A stretch of 64,000 bases of DNA, from assembly GCF_017744695.1 (NCBI RefSeq), contig NZ_JAGIAS010000004.1, forward strand, positions 269,303 to 333,302, written 5' to 3'. The stretch is from Dyadobacter sp. Lineage in GTDB: Bacteria > Bacteroidota > Bacteroidia > Cytophagales > Spirosomataceae. Shown in pieces: positions 1 through 9,068 of the stretch (positions are counted from its first letter, which is position 1; each line of letters starts with the position of its first letter). The position numbers and the translations under genes were made by a program. Under the pieces are notes generated by a model. It worked only from the letters and a program-made list of their open reading frames with translations, had not been told where the DNA came from and did no database searches.

Positions 1-513
1 GTCGTGCAGTTTTTCCGCGTTCCGTCTCGGGTAGTGCATCAAAGCGACCGCGAAATCGTGGCGCCTTGTGATGGTAAGGTAGTGGTTATTGAAGAGGTTG
101 TTGAAACAGAGTATTTCAAAGGTCCGCGCCGCCAGATCAGCATCTTCATGTCGCCGCTGAATGTGCACGTCAACTGGAACCCTATCAGCGGGGTAATCCA
201 ATATTTCAAGTACCACCCGGGACTGTACCTGGTCGCCTGGCACCCCAAATCCAGCACCGAAAACGAACGTACCACCGTTGTAATCCGCAACAAGGAAGGT
301 ATCGAAGTACTATTCCGCCAAATCGCGGGCGCAGCAGCGCGTCGTATACGCTGGTATGTGAAGGAAGGTGATAAAGTGGAGCAAAGCACCGAAATGGGCT
401 TTATCAAATTCGGGTCCAGAGTCGATCTTTACATTCCCCTGGACGCCGAAATCAATGTCAATCTTCAAGACAAGACGGTAGGTAGCGTCACTGTGCTGGC
501 AACTTTAAAATAA
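1..513 (+). CDS. psd: Phosphatidylserine decarboxylase, 3' part (5'-truncated)
   Basis: Converts phosphatidylserine to phosphatidylethanolamine at the inner membrane. The reading frame is open from base 1, so the start lies upstream of the window and only about 170 residues are seen. The segment IVAPCDGKVVVIEE and the C-terminal FGSRVDLYIP are typical of this family. In the latter, the Gly-Ser bond is the known self-cleavage site that generates the pyruvoyl cofactor. The short C-terminal region after it fits the compact bacterial form. Its last 9 bases overlap the end of the convergent rhomboid gene. Confidence 0.9.
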   Translation, partial: VVQFFRVPSRVVHQSDREIVAPCDGKVVVIEEVVETEYFKGPRRQISIFMSPLNVHVNWNPISGVIQYFKYHPGLYLVAWHPKSSTENERTTVVIRNKEGIEVLFRQIAGAAARRIRWYVKEGDKVEQSTEMGFIKFGSRVDLYIPLDAEINVNLQDKTVGSVTVLATLK

Positions 514-1125
514 ACGCCAGCTCAGGATTTGCTCAAAAAACTGTGGTACCGCATTCGGATATACCACAGCCATAAAAACCATCCCAAAAATGGCCCCGTA
601 CATGTGCGCGCTGTGGTTGACATAGCTCGTGCCGCGCCGTGCCTCGTAAAAAGAGTACCCAAGGAACAGCAGGCCAAATATGAACCCGGGCATACAAATG
701 AAAAAGTAGAGGCAGATCTGCATCAGCGGCGCGTAAAGAATTGCCGCAAAAAGTACCGCAGACACGCCGCCCGACGCCCCGAGCGAGTTGTATTTCGAGT
801 TTTTCCTGTGCTTCAAAAAGGTAGGGATGTCCGAAACGATAATACCTACCAGATAAAGGAACAAGTAGTAAAACGTCCCGCTCGGGCCAAAAAGCATACC
901 GAACAACCGTTCGATGCTTTCACCTACGAACCACAAACTGAGCATATTGAAAATCAGGTGGCCGAAATCCGCATGCACAAAACCCGAAGTCACAAACCGG
1001 TAATATTCGTTGCGCTGCGTTACACGGTAAGGGTTCAGGATCAGCTTGTCCATCAAACTGTAATTGTTGAACGCATAATAGCTGATCCCGGAAGTTATGA
1101 TCACTAAAATGAGGGTAATCGACAT
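505..1125 (-). CDS. Rhomboid family intramembrane serine protease
   Basis: A 206-residue, mostly hydrophobic protein with about six membrane segments. The catalytic serine motif GASGG lies near residue 117 and a late-helix histidine lies in NHSAHMYGAIFG, giving the Ser-His dyad of rhomboids. HLIFNMLSLW in the second helix is the conserved HxxxN-type motif. Rhomboids cleave membrane proteins within the bilayer; the substrate here is unknown. It ends inside the last codons of psd on the opposite strand, so there is no intergenic terminator between them. Confidence 0.88.
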   Translation of the reverse strand: MSITLILVIITSGISYYAFNNYSLMDKLILNPYRVTQRNEYYRFVTSGFVHADFGHLIFNMLSLWFVGESIERLFGMLFGPSGTFYYLFLYLVGIIVSDIPTFLKHRKNSKYNSLGASGGVSAVLFAAILYAPLMQICLYFFICMPGFIFGLLFLGYSFYEARRGTSYVNHSAHMYGAIFGMVFMAVVYPNAVPQFFEQILSWRLF

Positions 1126-1149
1126 ATAATGGGTTATTGGTTGATAAGA

Positions 1150-2124
1150 TTACTTTTCCCGCGCCACCAGCTGCTCTACAAACTGCAAAAGCACATCTTT
1201 CTGAACGCTATCCGTGCGCAGTTGCTGTAAACTAGCCATTCCGCGCGAGAAATATTCATTTATTTTATGTTCGGTAAATGCGCGGATGCCCAGCGCATCG
1301 TAAATGCCGGTCACAGCCGCCACTTTCTCCGCATTATCGAAGGTGTCAAGGCTTATCCAGTGGTCAAGCTCCGTTTTCAAATTGCCCTCCGCTTTTGACA
1401 GTGCTTCAATGAGCAGGAATGTCTTTTTGTTGGCAATAATATCACCGCCTACCTGTTTTCCAAACTTGGCAGGATCGCCGTAAACATCCAGCAGATCGTC
1501 TTTCAACTGAAAGCCGATACCCATATTCTCTCCCGCCGAGTATAAAAGTTCCGTCGTTTCTTCATCCGCCCCGGAAATCATTCCACCTAGTTCCAGCGCA
1601 AAACCGAGCAGTACCGACGTTTTCAAGCGGATCATACCAATGTACTCTTCCTCCGTCACATCCCAGCGTGTCTCGAAATTCATATCGAGCTGCTGGCCTT
1701 CACACACTTCTGCCGCAGTTTGGTTAAAACGGCTCAATACGGCCCGCAATTTATCCTGCGCCACATCCAGCAGCAGGTCGTAAGCACGGATCAGCATGAC
1801 ATCCCCGGACAGAATCGCCGTATTCGCATTCCATTTCTCGTGCACGGTAGGCATACCCCTGCGCAGCGGCGCACGGTCCATGATATCGTCGTGCATGAGC
1901 GTGAAGTTGTGGAACACTTCCACCGCCATGGCCGGTTTCAGGGCCTTTTCAATATTTGTATCAAAAATGGAAGCGGCAAGCAATGTCAGCAACGGGCGGA
2001 AACGCTTCCCGCCGAGCGACATGATATAGGTAATAGGCTCATAAAGCTCCGCCGGAGCATCGCCATAGGAATGCCCGTCAAATTCAATCTGAAGTCTTTC
2101 AAGTAATGATGTGGGTTGGATCAT
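1150..2124 (-). CDS. Polyprenyl (trans-isoprenyl) diphosphate synthase
   Basis: A 324-residue enzyme condensing isopentenyl diphosphate with allylic diphosphates to make prenyl chains for quinones, undecaprenyl-type carriers or carotenoids. The first aspartate-rich motif is LMHDDIMD with downstream RRG, near residue 77. The second is QLKDDLLDVYGD, near residue 206. Both bind the Mg-diphosphate groups. Chain length cannot be decided from the motifs. It lies on the same strand as the rhomboid gene with a 24-base gap, so the two may be co-transcribed. Confidence 0.9.
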   Translation of the reverse strand: MIQPTSLLERLQIEFDGHSYGDAPAELYEPITYIMSLGGKRFRPLLTLLAASIFDTNIEKALKPAMAVEVFHNFTLMHDDIMDRAPLRRGMPTVHEKWNANTAILSGDVMLIRAYDLLLDVAQDKLRAVLSRFNQTAAEVCEGQQLDMNFETRWDVTEEEYIGMIRLKTSVLLGFALELGGMISGADEETTELLYSAGENMGIGFQLKDDLLDVYGDPAKFGKQVGGDIIANKKTFLLIEALSKAEGNLKTELDHWISLDTFDNAEKVAAVTGIYDALGIRAFTEHKINEYFSRGMASLQQLRTDSVQKDVLLQFVEQLVAREK

Positions 2125-2139
2125 GCGAAGCGTAATATA

Positions 2140-2162
2140 GCCGGGCTCGTGACTGGCCCGGC
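2140..2162 (-). other. GC-rich hairpin in the leader of the polyprenyl synthase gene
   Basis: A perfect 7-bp inverted repeat (GCCGGGC and GCCCGGC) with a 9-base loop starts 15 bases upstream of the ATG at 2124. In the minus-strand transcript it would fold just before the start codon. It has no T-run, so it is not a typical terminator. Any role in translation is inference. Confidence 0.4.
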
Positions 2163-2275
2163 GGGTTATGTGAACCGCAAAGATAAAACCTAAAAATTGG
2201 CATTTACATTTACAAAAGCAGTATTTGAAAAGCCTTTATCAATAACTTTACCCCAATCAACAAATCCAGCTTTCA

Positions 2276-3106
2276 ATGCCTTTCCACCAATATTTTAATG
2301 GCGAAATCGTTCCGCTCGATCAGCCCGTTTTCCAAACCAGCGACCTCGGCTTACTTCGGGGTTACGGATTATTCGATTTTTTCAGGACTTATAATGGCGT
2401 TCCCTTCCGATGGGATGATTACTGGCAGCGTTTCGAAAATTCGGCCCGCTTGCTGAAACTGGCGCTTCCCGTGACACAGCCCGAGACGGAAAAAATCCTG
2501 GCCGATTTGCATTCCATGTCAGGAGAGGCCGAAGTGGCGTTCCGGTTTGTACTCACAGGCGGCTATGCGCCCGATGGCGTGCATGTAGTCCAACCCAATT
2601 TGCTGATCCGTACCGAAGCATTGCCCCAGGACAACCCGGCTGGCCGTTTGAAAGGTATTAAGGTCCTGCCGTACGAATACGTTCGCGATTTGCCGGAGAT
2701 CAAAAGCACCAACTATGTACATATGGTACTCATGGCCGATGAAATGAAACGCCAGCAAGCCGCAGATTTACTTTTTCACAAGGATGGTGAGGTAAGCGAA
2801 CTCACCCGCAGTAACCTGTTCGCATTCCAGGGCAACAAGCTCATTACTTCCGACCGCAATATCCTCAACGGTGTGACGCGCCGGGTAGTGATCGAGCTTG
2901 CCAAAGCAGATTTTGAAGTAGAAATCCGTCCGGTTACCTACAAGGAAGTTATTACAGCCGACGAAGTTTTCACTACCAGCACTACGAAATGGGTTATGCC
3001 CGTAGTGCAGATTGGCGACCAGCCTGTCGCAAACGGCCTGGCCGGCGCACGAACGTTGCATTTGCAGAAGCAATTCGAAGCGCTCGTAGCCCGCTGGGGT
3101 AAATAA
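2276..3106 (+). CDS. Class IV (branched-chain-type) aminotransferase
   Basis: A 276-residue PLP enzyme of fold type IV. LLRGYGLFDFFRTYNG near residue 27 is the family's N-terminal signature. The PLP-binding lysine lies in EIKSTNYVH near residue 141. SELTRSNLFAF followed by ILNGVTRR are the cofactor phosphate-contact motifs. The family covers IlvE-type, D-amino-acid and PabC (aminodeoxychorismate lyase) enzymes. The short length and single-gene context do not separate these, so no symbol is given. It ends at a strong bidirectional terminator. Confidence 0.85.
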   Translation: MPFHQYFNGEIVPLDQPVFQTSDLGLLRGYGLFDFFRTYNGVPFRWDDYWQRFENSARLLKLALPVTQPETEKILADLHSMSGEAEVAFRFVLTGGYAPDGVHVVQPNLLIRTEALPQDNPAGRLKGIKVLPYEYVRDLPEIKSTNYVHMVLMADEMKRQQAADLLFHKDGEVSELTRSNLFAFQGNKLITSDRNILNGVTRRVVIELAKADFEVEIRPVTYKEVITADEVFTTSTTKWVMPVVQIGDQPVANGLAGARTLHLQKQFEALVARWGK

Positions 3107-3141
3107 AAAAAGTGGCTTTCCCTGTCAGAAAGCCACTTTTC
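3107..3141. terminator. Bidirectional rho-independent terminator
   Basis: An inverted repeat pairs AAAAGTGGCTTTC with GAAAGCCACTTTT around a 7-base loop, with A-run and T-run flanks. It sits between the convergent aminotransferase and lipoprotein genes, so it can serve both strands. Confidence 0.85.
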
Positions 3142-3166
3142 AACTACACTTGGTAACAAGCACTAT

Positions 3167-4024
3167 TTAGTTAGGCGCAATCGGTGATTGTAGGTTGACG
3201 ATCGGCCACTTACCCGGTACAGGAACGCTCACGCCCTTAGTAGCGCCTCTCGTCGTTCCGTCCGCACCGAAATAGTAAAGTGGCCAGCCTTTGTATGTCA
3301 GCTGTTTCTTGCCAAACACATCGATCGTACTGAACAATGTTTTATCGACGGTCGAAGGCAGCGATTTCAGGTCAGCGGTGTAAATAGGCCAGGCTCCGTC
3401 ATTCGAAAAATCGGACTTGGTATAGTTGTTCTTATTGTTTTTGTCGTTCGCAAACGCGTACAAGGTCCTTCCCTTGGCGTCGGTGAAGAACTGCGTGGCG
3501 CCGGTACCCTCGGTGTAGTCCGATTTATATGACTTTCCATCATTACCCACAAGCTGACCGCTGGCGATCATAATGGTGTAATCCGTTTTCACAACAAACC
3601 AAACTGTGCCCACATTCTCACCTTTCGCATCTCCCGCAACGGCGTCATCCTTATAATAGTAAAGCGGCCAGCCTTTGTAAGTTGTTTGTGACTTACCATC
3701 TGTCGTAATCGTTCCAAAATCGGCCTTATCCAGACCCGCATCGAGTTTAATATTCGACAAGTCGCCTGCCGAATAGATAGGCCAATTGATCAGGCAGTTT
3801 CCCGAGCAAGCCGAGGCGCCGGAGGCATCCTTTGAAAAGTAATAAAGCGTTTTGCCGTCTTTGTCGGTCAGGATCTTGCCTAGCGTCGCATTGTCTTTCA
3901 ATTGAACATCGTTGGTGGGGGTTGGTGTAGGGTCGGTTTTGTCGTCGTCGTCCGAGCACGAAAAGCTGACGGCCATTAACAGTCCCAATGCAACCAGCAT
4001 TCTGGAAGTTGAAAAGATTTTCAT
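3167..4024 (-). CDS. Secreted-repeat lipoprotein (Lipoprotein_15-type repeats)
   Basis: A 285-residue lipoprotein. The signal peptide ends in the lipobox SFSC, followed by an acidic SDDDD stretch and a Thr/Pro linker. The body holds repeated blocks of the form GKTLYYFSKD, YKGWPLYYYKDD, GRTLYAFAND and YKGWPLYYFGAD, each followed by a WPIY- or WF-type segment. This is the pattern of the widespread secreted repeat of unknown function. One repeat has a Cys pair (ACSGNC), as often seen in the family. The function is unknown; an envelope or redox role has been suggested only by analogy. Confidence 0.82.
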   Translation of the reverse strand: MKIFSTSRMLVALGLLMAVSFSCSDDDDKTDPTPTPTNDVQLKDNATLGKILTDKDGKTLYYFSKDASGASACSGNCLINWPIYSAGDLSNIKLDAGLDKADFGTITTDGKSQTTYKGWPLYYYKDDAVAGDAKGENVGTVWFVVKTDYTIMIASGQLVGNDGKSYKSDYTEGTGATQFFTDAKGRTLYAFANDKNNKNNYTKSDFSNDGAWPIYTADLKSLPSTVDKTLFSTIDVFGKKQLTYKGWPLYYFGADGTTRGATKGVSVPVPGKWPIVNLQSPIAPN

Positions 4025-4113
4025 CGGATCTAATTATGATTTGTTAAAGATGAATTGGATACGTCGCGATTACGACCAAACCTTTCCGATGGTTGCGTGT
4101 ACGGGTTAAAACA

Positions 4114-4143
4114 AAAAAGCATAACCGGTGTGGGTTATGCTTT
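4114..4143 (-). terminator. Rho-independent terminator of thiL
   Basis: Inverted repeat AAAGCATAACC / GTTATGCTTT just beyond the thiL stop. Read on the minus strand, the stem is followed by a run of six T. Confidence 0.75.
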
Positions 4144-4166
4144 GAAGCTTTTTGATGGGGAACAAA

Positions 4167-5189
4167 TCAGGCATTCCACCCCTGCGCCGTAAGCGGCACG
4201 CGGGAATCGCCCTTGGTGTGAAGTTCCACTTCGCCTTTTTTATCCGTGATATACCCGATAAAAGTGATTTTTGGATTGTTTTTGATCTGCTCGTAAGCCG
4301 ACTGCGAAACGGTGAAAAGCAACTCATAGTCTTCGCCTCCATTCAATGCCGCCGTTGCCGCGCCGATATTCAGTTCCGAAGCCGCCAGGTAAGTTTGCTC
4401 GTCGATTGGCAGCCGTTCTTCAAAAATGACCGCGCCCACACCCGATTGCGCACATATATGCAGAAGATCTGAGGCAAGGCCGTCGGACAAGTCGATCATC
4501 GAAGTCGGTATTACGCCGGCTTCATCGAGCTCGTACACCACGTCCATTCTCGCTTCGGGGCGCAGCTGGCGCTGGATCACGTAATCCTTTCCTTCCAGTT
4601 CCGGTTGCATATTCGGATTGGCCAGGAACACCTGCTTTTCTCTTTCGAGCAATTGCAAACCCATATAGGCCCCACCCAGATCGCCCGTCACGCAAAGCAG
4701 GTCGTTCGGTTGCGCGGTGTTCCGGTATGCGATCTTGTCTTTTTTAACCTTCCCAAAAACACTCACGGAAATAATGAGCCCGGAACGTGAGGAAGTAGTA
4801 TCGCCGCCTACGAGATCTACATTAAAATCTTTGCAGGCCAGCTTCATTCCTTCATACAGCTCGTCTACCGCCTCTACCGAAAAGCGGTTGCTTAATGCGA
4901 GATTGATCGTAACCTGCCGCGGAATACCGTTCATCGCCGCGATATCGGAAATCCCGGCAGCGATAATTTTGTACCCGAGATGTTTGAGCGGGAAAAACGT
5001 AAGGTCAAAATGGATCCCTTCGAGAAACATATCGCTCGTGAGCAAACCAAATTCTTCGCCCAGGTCTATTACCGCCGCGTCGTCGCCAATACCCCGGACA
5101 CTCTCCGGCAATGTAGTCCGTATTCCTTTATTTATTCTTTGAATCAACCCGAATTCACCCAGGCTGCTTATTTCAGTTCTTGTTTCCAT
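4167..5189 (-). CDS. thiL: Thiamine-monophosphate kinase
   Basis: Phosphorylates thiamine monophosphate to the active cofactor thiamine diphosphate in the cytoplasm. The 340-residue length is normal for ThiL. N-terminal GIGDDAAVIDL and LTSDMFLEGIHFDL are the Mg/ATP and substrate motifs. AGISDIAAMNG and VGGDTTSS follow in the order expected for the PurM/ThiL superfamily, and DLSDGLASDLLHI and NGGEDYELLFTV lie near the C terminus. It is the only thiamine gene visible here, and no TPP riboswitch was recognised upstream. Hairpin terminators lie on both sides, so it is probably monocistronic. Confidence 0.93.
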   Translation of the reverse strand: METRTEISSLGEFGLIQRINKGIRTTLPESVRGIGDDAAVIDLGEEFGLLTSDMFLEGIHFDLTFFPLKHLGYKIIAAGISDIAAMNGIPRQVTINLALSNRFSVEAVDELYEGMKLACKDFNVDLVGGDTTSSRSGLIISVSVFGKVKKDKIAYRNTAQPNDLLCVTGDLGGAYMGLQLLEREKQVFLANPNMQPELEGKDYVIQRQLRPEARMDVVYELDEAGVIPTSMIDLSDGLASDLLHICAQSGVGAVIFEERLPIDEQTYLAASELNIGAATAALNGGEDYELLFTVSQSAYEQIKNNPKITFIGYITDKKGEVELHTKGDSRVPLTAQGWNA

Positions 5190-5210
5190 GCCGCAAAATT
5201 AGACAAAAAA

Positions 5211-5244
5211 AGCGAAGCCATTCCCGCATTGGAAATGGCTTCGC
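5211..5244 (-). terminator. Rho-independent terminator downstream of the 5.3-kb lipoprotein gene
   Basis: Stem GCGAAGCCATT / AATGGCTTCGC. On the minus strand it is followed by a run of T residues. It lies between the lipoprotein stop and the thiL start. Confidence 0.75.
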
Positions 5245-5271
5245 AGATGATATGCTGGATCGACTTTCCGC

Positions 5272-5727
5272 TTACGGGTTAGTCAATGTGTATTCATTAA
5301 TAGTACCTCCCGTTTTAGGGCTTGCTGTGAGGCGCGTCAGCACCACTTTGGCATCGTCGATCGAGTTGATCGTAAATTCGAGCTTGCCGCCTGAGCCGGT
5401 AGGTGCGGGAGTCAGGTTGGTAAGGACGAGCTTGGTATCTCCTTCTACGTCCCAGTTTCCGGTGAACGTTTTGCCGTCCACGTCCGTCAGGCTCACTGTT
5501 TTCGTGCCACCGCTATTGGTAAGCGTTAAACGGAAGCCGGAGTAAGCGGCTTCGATATTGCCGGAACCGCCGCGGGTATACACTACCGTCGAACCGTGCT
5601 TTACAGATTCTGCCGTCCAGGCCTTTGCAATTCTTTCAGATACAGGCTTAACCTTGTCTTTACAGCCCACGGCAACCAGGCCCAGCATCATGATCGAACA
5701 CCAAAGAAGAGCGTAACTTTTTCTCAT
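5272..5727 (-). CDS. Small lipoprotein, lipocalin-like beta protein
   Basis: A 151-residue protein with a signal peptide ending in the lipobox AVGC, so it is probably lipid-anchored. The rest is rich in alternating Thr/Ser/Gly beta-strand patterns (for example FRLTLTNSGG and GNWDVEGDTKLVLTN). This resembles the small lipocalin-like or DUF5004-like lipoproteins common in Bacteroidota. No catalytic residues are seen. The assignment beyond lipoprotein is tentative. Confidence 0.65.
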   Translation of the reverse strand: MRKSYALLWCSIMMLGLVAVGCKDKVKPVSERIAKAWTAESVKHGSTVVYTRGGSGNIEAAYSGFRLTLTNSGGTKTVSLTDVDGKTFTGNWDVEGDTKLVLTNLTPAPTGSGGKLEFTINSIDDAKVVLTRLTASPKTGGTINEYTLTNP

Positions 5728-5866
5728 ATTTTATTTTTCGTGAATGTCTTTTCAAAACGCCAAGTTCTTACTTTTTAGTCTTATAATCAAAATATTCATA
5801 GCAGATCATTTTCTAAATTTTCCAACGGAATACCCTTATCGCTAAATTGCGCGCTAAAACAATATA

Positions 5867-6103
5867 ATGAAAGTATATACCAGGGCACAACTGGCGCTTC
5901 GCAACGGGCAGGACCGGGAAGAAATATGGTGTGCATATAAAGGAATGATTTATGATGTGAGCGCGTCGCGACTCTGGCGCAATGGCCACCATTACGAACA
6001 CTGGGCCGGCCAGGACCTCACCAAAGAACTCGGCGACGCTCCGCATACCGAACGCGTTTTCGAGCGGTTCAATGTCATTGGCAAGCTGCAATTACCCGAA
6101 TAA
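5867..6103 (+). CDS. Cytochrome b5-like heme/steroid-binding domain protein
   Basis: A 78-residue single-domain protein. YTRAQLALRNGQD, followed by IWCAYKGMIYDVS, matches the cytochrome b5 fold opening. Histidines in GHHYEHWAGQDLT and APHTERVF occupy the positions of the two heme ligands or their equivalents. There is no signal peptide or membrane segment. The stop lies 18 bases before the next start, suggesting co-transcription with the kinase. The partner and redox role are unknown. Confidence 0.8.
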   Translation: MKVYTRAQLALRNGQDREEIWCAYKGMIYDVSASRLWRNGHHYEHWAGQDLTKELGDAPHTERVFERFNVIGKLQLPE

Positions 6104-6121
6104 CCCAACCGAACGATACCA

Positions 6122-6991
6122 ATGTATTCCAAATATATCCTCATCGCCGACAGCGGTTCTACCAAAACAGACTGGGCCTGCATTCAAACGGAAACCGGCC
6201 ATTATCAACCGGTTCAATCCGCGGGTATTAACCCGTTTTACCAGACAACGGAGGAGATTATCCCCGTCCTGCAAAGCCAGGTTGTACCCGGCATCGGCGG
6301 AGATATTGAGGAAATCCATTTCTATGGTGCCGGTTGCGCCAACGAGCAATCGAGCCTTCCTGTTACCAATGCATTGAAACATTGCTTCCCCTCCGCGACC
6401 ATCGTGGAAGTGGCCTCGGACATGCTCGGCGCGGCACGCGGGTTATGCGGGCATGAGCCCGGGCTTGCATGCATATTAGGCACAGGCGCGAACAATGCTT
6501 TTTTTGATGGTCACCGCATTACGCATTCCATCGGCTCGCTGGGTTTCTGGCTGGGCGACGAAGGTAGCGGCTCTTATCTGGGCAAGACATTGGTCGTGCA
6601 TTACCTGCAAAACGAGCTGCCCGAAGATCTGCACGAGCGCTTTGTCAAAGATTATCCCGGCCTCGACCGCCTCACCGTACTTGACCATGCCTACAAAAAG
6701 CCTTACCCGAACCGGTATTTCGCTTCGTATTCCAAATTCATTGCAGAAAATCGTACCCACGAATTCATCCGGACTTTGCTCAGCCATGCATTCGGGTTGT
6801 TTACAAAAAAATATATTTTGAAACATGCGAATGCGACCCAATATCCCGTGCATTTCACCGGTTCGATCGCCTACTATTACCAGGATATTCTTCGGTCGGT
6901 GCTGGAAAACAATGGCTTAAAAACCGGCCGCATTCTGAAATCGCCCTTGGAAGGATTGATCGGCTACCATCTCACCGATTTGAAAGCTTAA
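6122..6991 (+). CDS. N-acetylglucosamine kinase-like ATPase (BadF/BadG/BcrA/BcrD family)
   Basis: A 289-residue sugar kinase of the actin/hexokinase ATPase fold. The phosphate-1 loop is IADSGSTKTDWAC at the N terminus. GTGANN near residue 121 and GFWLGDEGSGSYLG near residue 141 are the phosphate-2 and hinge motifs of GlcNAc kinases of this family. FTGSIAYYY near residue 242 is the adenosine motif. It probably phosphorylates an amino sugar during cell-wall or chitin recycling. anmK, another amino-sugar kinase, is elsewhere in this window (45.9 kb). Confidence 0.82.
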   Translation: MYSKYILIADSGSTKTDWACIQTETGHYQPVQSAGINPFYQTTEEIIPVLQSQVVPGIGGDIEEIHFYGAGCANEQSSLPVTNALKHCFPSATIVEVASDMLGAARGLCGHEPGLACILGTGANNAFFDGHRITHSIGSLGFWLGDEGSGSYLGKTLVVHYLQNELPEDLHERFVKDYPGLDRLTVLDHAYKKPYPNRYFASYSKFIAENRTHEFIRTLLSHAFGLFTKKYILKHANATQYPVHFTGSIAYYYQDILRSVLENNGLKTGRILKSPLEGLIGYHLTDLKA

Positions 6992-7096
6992 AAAGTTAAT
7001 GAAATGTTAAACAATGCAGCGCTGGTCATGTTACGACCGGCACGGCTGTTTAATTGAACGAATGGCCGTATATTTATTGGTCATTTCGAGTTAGTT

Positions 7097-8347
7097 ATGT
7101 CAAGACGTACCATTCAGTCCCTCACTGTTTTTTCTGCATTGCTCATTATCGGCGTCGTTATCACGCAGATTTACTGGGTAAAACAGGCGCTCGACCTTCG
7201 GCACCGGCAGTTCAACCAGAATGCCCACATAGCATTGCAAGACGTTGCCGGAAAACTCGCCCACGTGTGCGGGGTGATGCAAACCACCAATCCCGTAGAG
7301 CAGCTTTCACCGGAATATTTTCTGGTGAATACCAATGCCACTACCCAGCCCGAAATGCTGGAACATTTTATCAAAGACAGTTTTACGAAACATAATCTGA
7401 TCGCCGATTTCGAAGTGGGTATTTACGATTGTACTACCAATCGCATTCGTTACGGCATGTCTTTAAGTACTAAAAACAACGATAAAATACCTGCCAAAAC
7501 GACCAACTGGATCAAAACCGACAAGTACCCCTATTATTTCGGCGTGCGCTTTCCCCAGCAGGAAACCTATTTTGCAGGCAGCATCAGCGGCGCCATCTGG
7601 TCGTCGGCGCTGGTATTGGTGGCGGTGTCTTTCTTTGCCTATGCATTGTTTGTGATTTTAAGGCAAAAACAGCTGTCCGAAGTGCAGCGCGATTTTGTCA
7701 ATAACATGACCCACGAGCTGCAAACGCCCATTTCGACCATCCGCATTGCGGCCGACGTGCTGAATTCCGACAATATCGTATCCCAACCCGCGCGGCACAA
7801 GCGTTATGTGCAGATCGTGCAGGACGAAATCCTCCGCTTACAGGGCCAGGTAGAAATGGTACTGTCCATGGCCAAAGCCGAACGTGATGCATTGCATTTG
7901 CAAAAAGAACGGCTCGACGCCCGGCAGATGATCGAGTCGATTTTGCTTCCTTACGAAGAAAAAGTGCGTTTCCAGGCCAATGCAACCAACAGCATGATCG
8001 ACGCCGACCCCTTCCACCTCCGCTGCCTGATCAGCAACCTGGTCGATAATGCATTGAAATACTCGGACGACGTGCCGGATGTGGTCGTCGAAACATACAA
8101 TAAAGGCAATAACCTCGTTATAGCTGTCCGCGACCAGGGTATTGGCATTGCACCTGAGTACCAGAAGAAGGTTTTCAACCAGTTTTTCCGCATTCCTTAC
8201 GGCGATGTGCATAATGTGAAAGGCTTCGGGATCGGTTTGAGTTATGTCAAACAAATCGTCCGCGCACACCGCTGGCACCTCGGACTGGAAAGCGCCCTGG
8301 GTAAAGGCAGTACATTTAAAATCACTATTCCGCAGAAACACGCTTGA
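7097..8347 (+). CDS. Sensor histidine kinase
   Basis: A 416-residue membrane kinase. A transmembrane helix at about residues 8-27, a periplasmic sensor segment of about 130 residues and a second helix at about 167-188 precede the kinase core. The H-box is NNMTHELQTPIS with His206. The N-box NLVDNALKYSDD, G-boxes RDQGIGIAP and GFGIGLSYV and F-box FNQFFRIPYGD are intact, so it should be active. The stop codon overlaps the start of the response regulator gene by one base (TGATGA), so the pair is translationally coupled. The stimulus is unknown. Confidence 0.93.
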   Translation: MSRRTIQSLTVFSALLIIGVVITQIYWVKQALDLRHRQFNQNAHIALQDVAGKLAHVCGVMQTTNPVEQLSPEYFLVNTNATTQPEMLEHFIKDSFTKHNLIADFEVGIYDCTTNRIRYGMSLSTKNNDKIPAKTTNWIKTDKYPYYFGVRFPQQETYFAGSISGAIWSSALVLVAVSFFAYALFVILRQKQLSEVQRDFVNNMTHELQTPISTIRIAADVLNSDNIVSQPARHKRYVQIVQDEILRLQGQVEMVLSMAKAERDALHLQKERLDARQMIESILLPYEEKVRFQANATNSMIDADPFHLRCLISNLVDNALKYSDDVPDVVVETYNKGNNLVIAVRDQGIGIAPEYQKKVFNQFFRIPYGDVHNVKGFGIGLSYVKQIVRAHRWHLGLESALGKGSTFKITIPQKHA

Positions 8348-9033
8348 TGAAAAAGAGAATCCTGTACGTTGAAGACGACCCCAATCTGGCATTTGCCACC
8401 AAGGATAACCTCGAACAATACGATTACGAAGTCGTGCACGCGACGGACGGCGCCGAAGCGCTCGACTTTTTCGGCAAGGAGCATTTCGACATTTGCGTGC
8501 TCGACATCATGCTCCCGAAAATGGACGGCTTTACATTAGCCGAGAAAATCCGCAGCTCCGACAGCCAGGTGCCTATTCTCTTCCTGTCCGCACGCTCGAT
8601 GCAGGAGGACAAAATCAAAGGCCTTAAACTCGGCGCCGATGACTATATTACCAAGCCATTCAGCATCGAGGAGCTGAAACTCCGGATCGACGTTTTCCTC
8701 CGCCGCAGCAAAGCCGATTCGATATTGGTCGTAAAACCGGGTAGTAAGCAGATTGGCAAGTATGTTTTTGATTTTCAGAAACTGACACTTACACTCGACA
8801 GCAAGTCGCAAAGTCTCACATTCCGCGAGGCCGAAGTCCTGAAATTCATGGCCGAGCGCACGGATCAGGTGATCCGCCGCGACGAACTTTTGAAGGCCAT
8901 TTGGGGCGACGACGACTATTTTATGGGCCGTAGCCTCGATGTATTCATTTCAAGATTACGCAAATATCTTTCGGGCGACCCCGACATCCGGATCGATAAC
9001 GTGCATGGCGTCGGGTTCAGGATGAGATGGTAA
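8347..9033 (+). CDS. OmpR-family response regulator
   Basis: A 228-residue transcription factor, partner of the overlapping histidine kinase. The receiver domain has the acidic pair D10/D11, the phosphoacceptor D53 (CVLDIMLPKMDG) and the switch lysine K103 (DYITKPF). The C-terminal winged helix ends with RSLDVFISRLRKYL and VHGVGFRMRW, typical of the OmpR/PhoB class. The ATG at 8347 is preferred over the in-frame TTG one codon upstream because it overlaps the kinase stop codon. Confidence 0.93.
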   Translation: MKKRILYVEDDPNLAFATKDNLEQYDYEVVHATDGAEALDFFGKEHFDICVLDIMLPKMDGFTLAEKIRSSDSQVPILFLSARSMQEDKIKGLKLGADDYITKPFSIEELKLRIDVFLRRSKADSILVVKPGSKQIGKYVFDFQKLTLTLDSKSQSLTFREAEVLKFMAERTDQVIRRDELLKAIWGDDDYFMGRSLDVFISRLRKYLSGDPDIRIDNVHGVGFRMRW

Positions 9034-9068
9034 AATGCAGTTTTTTTGAAAATTTGTTTTGCCGTTAC

